Both the position numbers and the translations under genes were made by a program. A stretch of DNA of 45,813 bases from Thermohalobacter berrensis (GTDB taxonomy: Bacteria; Bacillota; Clostridia; Tissierellales; Thermohalobacteraceae), in contig NZ_MCIB01000015.1 in assembly GCF_003609645.1 (NCBI RefSeq), positions 1-45,813 of the forward strand, in the 5' to 3' direction. The notes beneath the pieces were generated by a model. It searched no databases, was not told where the DNA came from, and was given only the letters and a program-made list of their open reading frames with translations. This document shows positions 43,222 through 45,813 of the stretch, piece after piece; positions within the stretch are counted from its first letter, which is position 1, and each line of letters starts with the position of its first letter.

Positions 43222-44997
43222 ATGAAAAAACTTCTAACTGGAAATGAGGCAGTTGCCAGAGGGGCCTATGAAGCAGGGGTTACAATAGCTTCAGCTTATC
43301 CTGGAACTCCAAGTACTGAAATACTAGAGAATGTAGCTAAATATAAAGAAATATATTCAGAATGGGCTCCAAATGAAAAGGTTGCTTTAGAGGTAGCAGT
43401 AGGAGCTTCGATAGCAGGAGCTAGGTCTTTAGCTGCTATGAAACACGTAGGAGTAAATGTTGCAGCAGACCCATTATTTACTTTTGGATATACTGGTGTT
43501 AATGGAGGGTGTATCCTTGTAACAGCAGATGATCCAGGAATGCACAGTTCGCAGAATGAACAAGATAATAGATATTATGCTAAATTTGCTAAAGTAGCAA
43601 TGCTAGAGCCAAGTGATAGCCAAGAAGCTAAAGATTTTGTAAAAATAGGTTATGAAATAAGTGAAAAATTTGATATACCAGTTCTATTAAGATTGACTAC
43701 GAGAATTTGTCATAGTAAAGGTTTAGTAGAGTTTGAGGAAAGAAGTGAAGTAGGAGTTAAAGATTATGAAAAAAATATACCTAAATTTGTTGCTACACCT
43801 GCCAATGGTAGAAAATTACATGTTGTAGTAGAAGAAAGACTTAAAAAATTAGAAGAATATAGTAACAATTGTGATATTAATAAAATTGAGATGAATGATA
43901 CAAAAATAGGTATTATTACTTCAGGTGTATCTTATCAGTATGCAAAAGAAGTGTTTGGTGATAAAGCATCTTACTTTAAATTAGGTCTTACATTCCCGCT
44001 TCCAAAAGCTAAAATAAAAGAATTTGCAGATAAAGTAGATAAACTATATGTTATTGAAGAATTAGAGCCTTATATAGAAACAGAAATAAAAGCAATGGGT
44101 ATTGATGTTATAGGTAAGGAATTAATACCTAATATAGGAGAATTAAATCCTGATATAATTGCTGAAAAATTATTAGGAGAAAAAAGAGATACAGTAAATA
44201 TTAATGAAGATAAAATTGTATCAAGACCTCCAACAATGTGTGCAGGATGTCCTCATAGAGGATTATTCTATACTTTAAGTAAGAAGAAAGATGTTGTTGT
44301 AACTGGAGATATAGGTTGCTATACTTTAGGCTCAGCACCTCCATTAGAAGCTATGGATACATGTATTTGTATGGGAGCAAGCGTAAGTGCTGGTCATGGT
44401 TTTAGTAAGGCAGTAGAGGCAGCTGGACGAAATACTAAGGTTTTTGGTGTAATAGGAGACTCAACATTTTTCCATTCAGGTATAACTGGGCTAATAGATA
44501 TAGTATACAATAAAGGAAATGCTGCTACTATAATATTAGATAATAGAATAACTGGTATGACAGGACATCAAGAAAATCCAGGTTCAGGCTACACACTGAT
44601 GGGTGAAAAAGTTGAAGAAGTAGATTTAGTTAAAATATGTGAGGCGATTGGTGTTAAGCATATAGAAGTAATTAATCCATTAAACCTAAAAGAAACTGAA
44701 GAAGCTATAGATAAGGCTATTAATACTGATGAGCCTGTAGTTATAATAACAAAGTGGCCTTGTGTATTGAAAAAATCACCAAAAGAGGAAATTGAGGAAT
44801 ATAAGTTAGCAGATAGAATAATATGTGAAGTTGATGCAGAAAAATGTAAGAAGTGTAAGCTATGTTTAAAAGTAGGATGTCCAGCTATATCATTTGAAGA
44901 AGATAAAGGAGCAATTATTGATGACACGATGTGTGTAGGTTGTGATATATGTATGCAAGTATGTCCATTTAATGCAATAGTAAAGGTGGGTGAGTAA
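43222..44997 (+). CDS. iorA: indolepyruvate ferredoxin oxidoreductase, alpha subunit
   Basis: With IorB, oxidatively decarboxylates aryl or related 2-oxo acids to acyl-CoA, reducing ferredoxin. The 591-residue protein has the pyrimidine-binding domain at the start (TGNEAVARGAYEAGVTIASAYPG), the TPP domain (PTMCAGCPHRG, GDIGCYTLG, GDSTFFHSG) and a C-terminal two-cluster ferredoxin (CKKCKLCLKVGCP, CVGCDICMQVCP). GGGGTG stands before ATG 43222. It follows ptb with 69 bases and is two bases from iorB. Confidence 0.95.
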   Translation: MKKLLTGNEAVARGAYEAGVTIASAYPGTPSTEILENVAKYKEIYSEWAPNEKVALEVAVGASIAGARSLAAMKHVGVNVAADPLFTFGYTGVNGGCILVTADDPGMHSSQNEQDNRYYAKFAKVAMLEPSDSQEAKDFVKIGYEISEKFDIPVLLRLTTRICHSKGLVEFEERSEVGVKDYEKNIPKFVATPANGRKLHVVVEERLKKLEEYSNNCDINKIEMNDTKIGIITSGVSYQYAKEVFGDKASYFKLGLTFPLPKAKIKEFADKVDKLYVIEELEPYIETEIKAMGIDVIGKELIPNIGELNPDIIAEKLLGEKRDTVNINEDKIVSRPPTMCAGCPHRGLFYTLSKKKDVVVTGDIGCYTLGSAPPLEAMDTCICMGASVSAGHGFSKAVEAAGRNTKVFGVIGDSTFFHSGITGLIDIVYNKGNAATIILDNRITGMTGHQENPGSGYTLMGEKVEEVDLVKICEAIGVKHIEVINPLNLKETEEAIDKAINTDEPVVIITKWPCVLKKSPKEEIEEYKLADRIICEVDAEKCKKCKLCLKVGCPAISFEEDKGAIIDDTMCVGCDICMQVCPFNAIVKVGE

Positions 44998-44999
44998 CT

Positions 45000-45572
45000 A
45001 TGGATAAAGTAAAGAATATATTATTAGTAGGTGTAGGAGGCCAAGGAATAATACTTGCAAGTAAATTATTATCAAAGGGACTAATGGATGCTGGATATGA
45101 TGTAAAAATGTCAGAAGTACACGGGATGGCACAAAGAGGAGGTAGTGTAACAACTCAAGTTAGATATGGTAAAAAAGTATATTCACCAATTATAGGAAAA
45201 GGGCAAGCTGATATTATAGTTGCATTTGAAAAAATGGAAGCAATGAGATGGATAGAGTATCTAAATCCAAATGGAAAATTAGTTGTGAACAATTATTCAA
45301 TACCTTCAGTGCCAATATTAACTGGTGAAGCTCAGTATCCAAAAGATATTTTAGATGAATTAAAAGATAAAGTAGATACAAAGGTAATTGATGCGGCTAA
45401 TGAAGCTAGAGAATTAGGAAATATTAGAACACAGAATGTAATTATGTTAGGTAGTTTATCAAAAGCCCTTGGATTAGATGAAGTTGATTGGGAAGGTGTA
45501 ATTAAAGAGCTTGTAAAAGAAAAATATATAGATATAAATATTAAGGCATTCCATAGAGGTAGAGAATTATAA
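45000..45572 (+). CDS. iorB: indolepyruvate ferredoxin oxidoreductase, beta subunit
   Basis: The 190-residue gamma-like/beta subunit binds the CoA and completes the IorAB enzyme. LLVGVGGQGIILASKLLS and EVHGMAQRGGSVTTQVRYG are the signature segments. The ATG begins two bases after the iorA stop, with AAAGGTGGG inside the end of iorA, so they are translationally coupled. It ends the operon. With Ptb it suggests fermentation of aromatic or branched amino acids to acyl phosphates. Confidence 0.95.
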   Translation: MDKVKNILLVGVGGQGIILASKLLSKGLMDAGYDVKMSEVHGMAQRGGSVTTQVRYGKKVYSPIIGKGQADIIVAFEKMEAMRWIEYLNPNGKLVVNNYSIPSVPILTGEAQYPKDILDELKDKVDTKVIDAANEARELGNIRTQNVIMLGSLSKALGLDEVDWEGVIKELVKEKYIDINIKAFHRGREL

Positions 45573-45583
45573 AAAACTACTAA

Positions 45584-45622
45584 AATAAAAGCTGATGGAC
45601 TCTGAGTCCATCAGCTTTTATT
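45584..45622 (+). terminator. terminator of ptb-iorAB
   Basis: An 18-bp perfect stem (45584-45601 with 45605-45622) around a three-base loop ends in T-rich sequence. Confidence 0.93.
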
Positions 45623-45813
45623 AAATTTTGACCATTTTTTATTTTTAAATACAAGACTTCTTTATAAGGATGATGTTTAAATTTTGTTCTATAGGGTAAT
45701 AATAATGTACAGCGAAAAAAGAAAGAATATGTAGAATATAATAAAAAAACAAAGATAATTTAAAATAATGTACAATTATACGAATAAAGTTAATTTGAAT
45801 GGGGAAAATAATT
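45623..45813 (+). other. AT-rich end of window without a supported gene
   Basis: No ORF with a ribosome site is visible; the longest ATG frames are about ten codons. TGTACA occurs at about 45706 and 45769. It is probably the upstream region of a gene beyond the window. Confidence 0.5.

Noticed and set aside
1-45813. CRISPR array, rRNA, tRNA, insertion sequence or replication origin
   Set aside because: No regular repeat-spacer pattern, no tRNA or rRNA sequence, no transposase and no DnaA-box cluster was recognised on reading both strands.

Overview
This window is AT-rich DNA that reads as the chromosome of an anaerobic, spore-forming member of the Clostridia, perhaps close to the Tissierellales. 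That placement is inferred from gene content, not from a database search. The evidence is an alpha/beta-type small acid-soluble spore protein with a sigma-G-like promoter, a PdaB-type sporulation deacetylase, a YjcZ-like 31-residue protein with a sigma-K-like promoter, a flavodiiron protein, a ptb-iorA-iorB amino acid fermentation operon, three tRNA-sensing T-box leaders, and many GTG and TTG starts behind strong GGAGG sites. I saw no rRNA, tRNA, CRISPR array, insertion sequence, integrase or phage structural module.

Layout. 1-1150: fructokinase behind a consensus promoter and a sucrose-type antitermination switch. 1440-4290: glycine betaine/choline-type ABC importer with one permease gene. 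4500-7080: flavodiiron protein, then a minus-strand group (unknown stress-like protein, cytoplasmic NlpC/P60-like protein, 31-aa YjcZ-like protein). 7140-8962: ACT protein PheB/ThrR plus homoserine dehydrogenase. 9100-10723: an intact serine T-box in front of a badly decayed serA fused to a decayed DUF1015 gene. 10817-13829: YyaL thioredoxin-domain protein, an unknown 68-aa protein and RseC. 14056-18385: a large membrane protein with a spermidine-synthase-like domain, orphan LarE, a methyltransferase and a DUF441 protein. 18466-19823: tryptophan T-box and trpS. 19850-24725: VanW protein, then a PRD activator with its EIIA, EIIB and EIIC. 24730-26891: orphan NMT1-like lipoprotein, two unknown small proteins and pgsA. 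26881-30094: valine T-box, a hidden 55-aa membrane protein and valS. 30132-33247: folC, an unknown 73-aa protein and a sodium:alanine symporter. 33327-36939: cytoplasmic YVTN propeller and a calcium P-type ATPase. 36932-38901: DUF4364 regulator, SASP, QueG-like iron-sulfur protein and an unknown 62-aa protein. 39038-42008: two polysaccharide deacetylases flanking a Na/Pi symporter. 42175-45622: ptb-iorA-iorB. The last 190 bases hold no gene I can support.

How the genes work together. Amino acid supply and charging is a strong theme: T-boxes for Ser, Trp and Val, the threonine-branch gene hom, an alanine importer, and IorAB with Ptb for fermenting amino acids to acyl phosphates. The serine branch looks dead here even though its sensor is intact, so the organism may take up serine or use another copy or route. 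Sugar entry is represented by a sucrose-type fructokinase and by an unassigned fructose-family PTS with its own activator.

The most interesting items are the decayed serA-DUF1015 locus under a live-looking T-box, the membrane-embedded spermidine-synthase-like protein lacking the expected acceptor motif, the hidden small membrane protein inside the Val T-box operon, and the sigma-K-like 31-aa gene with a terminator abutting the next ribosome binding site.
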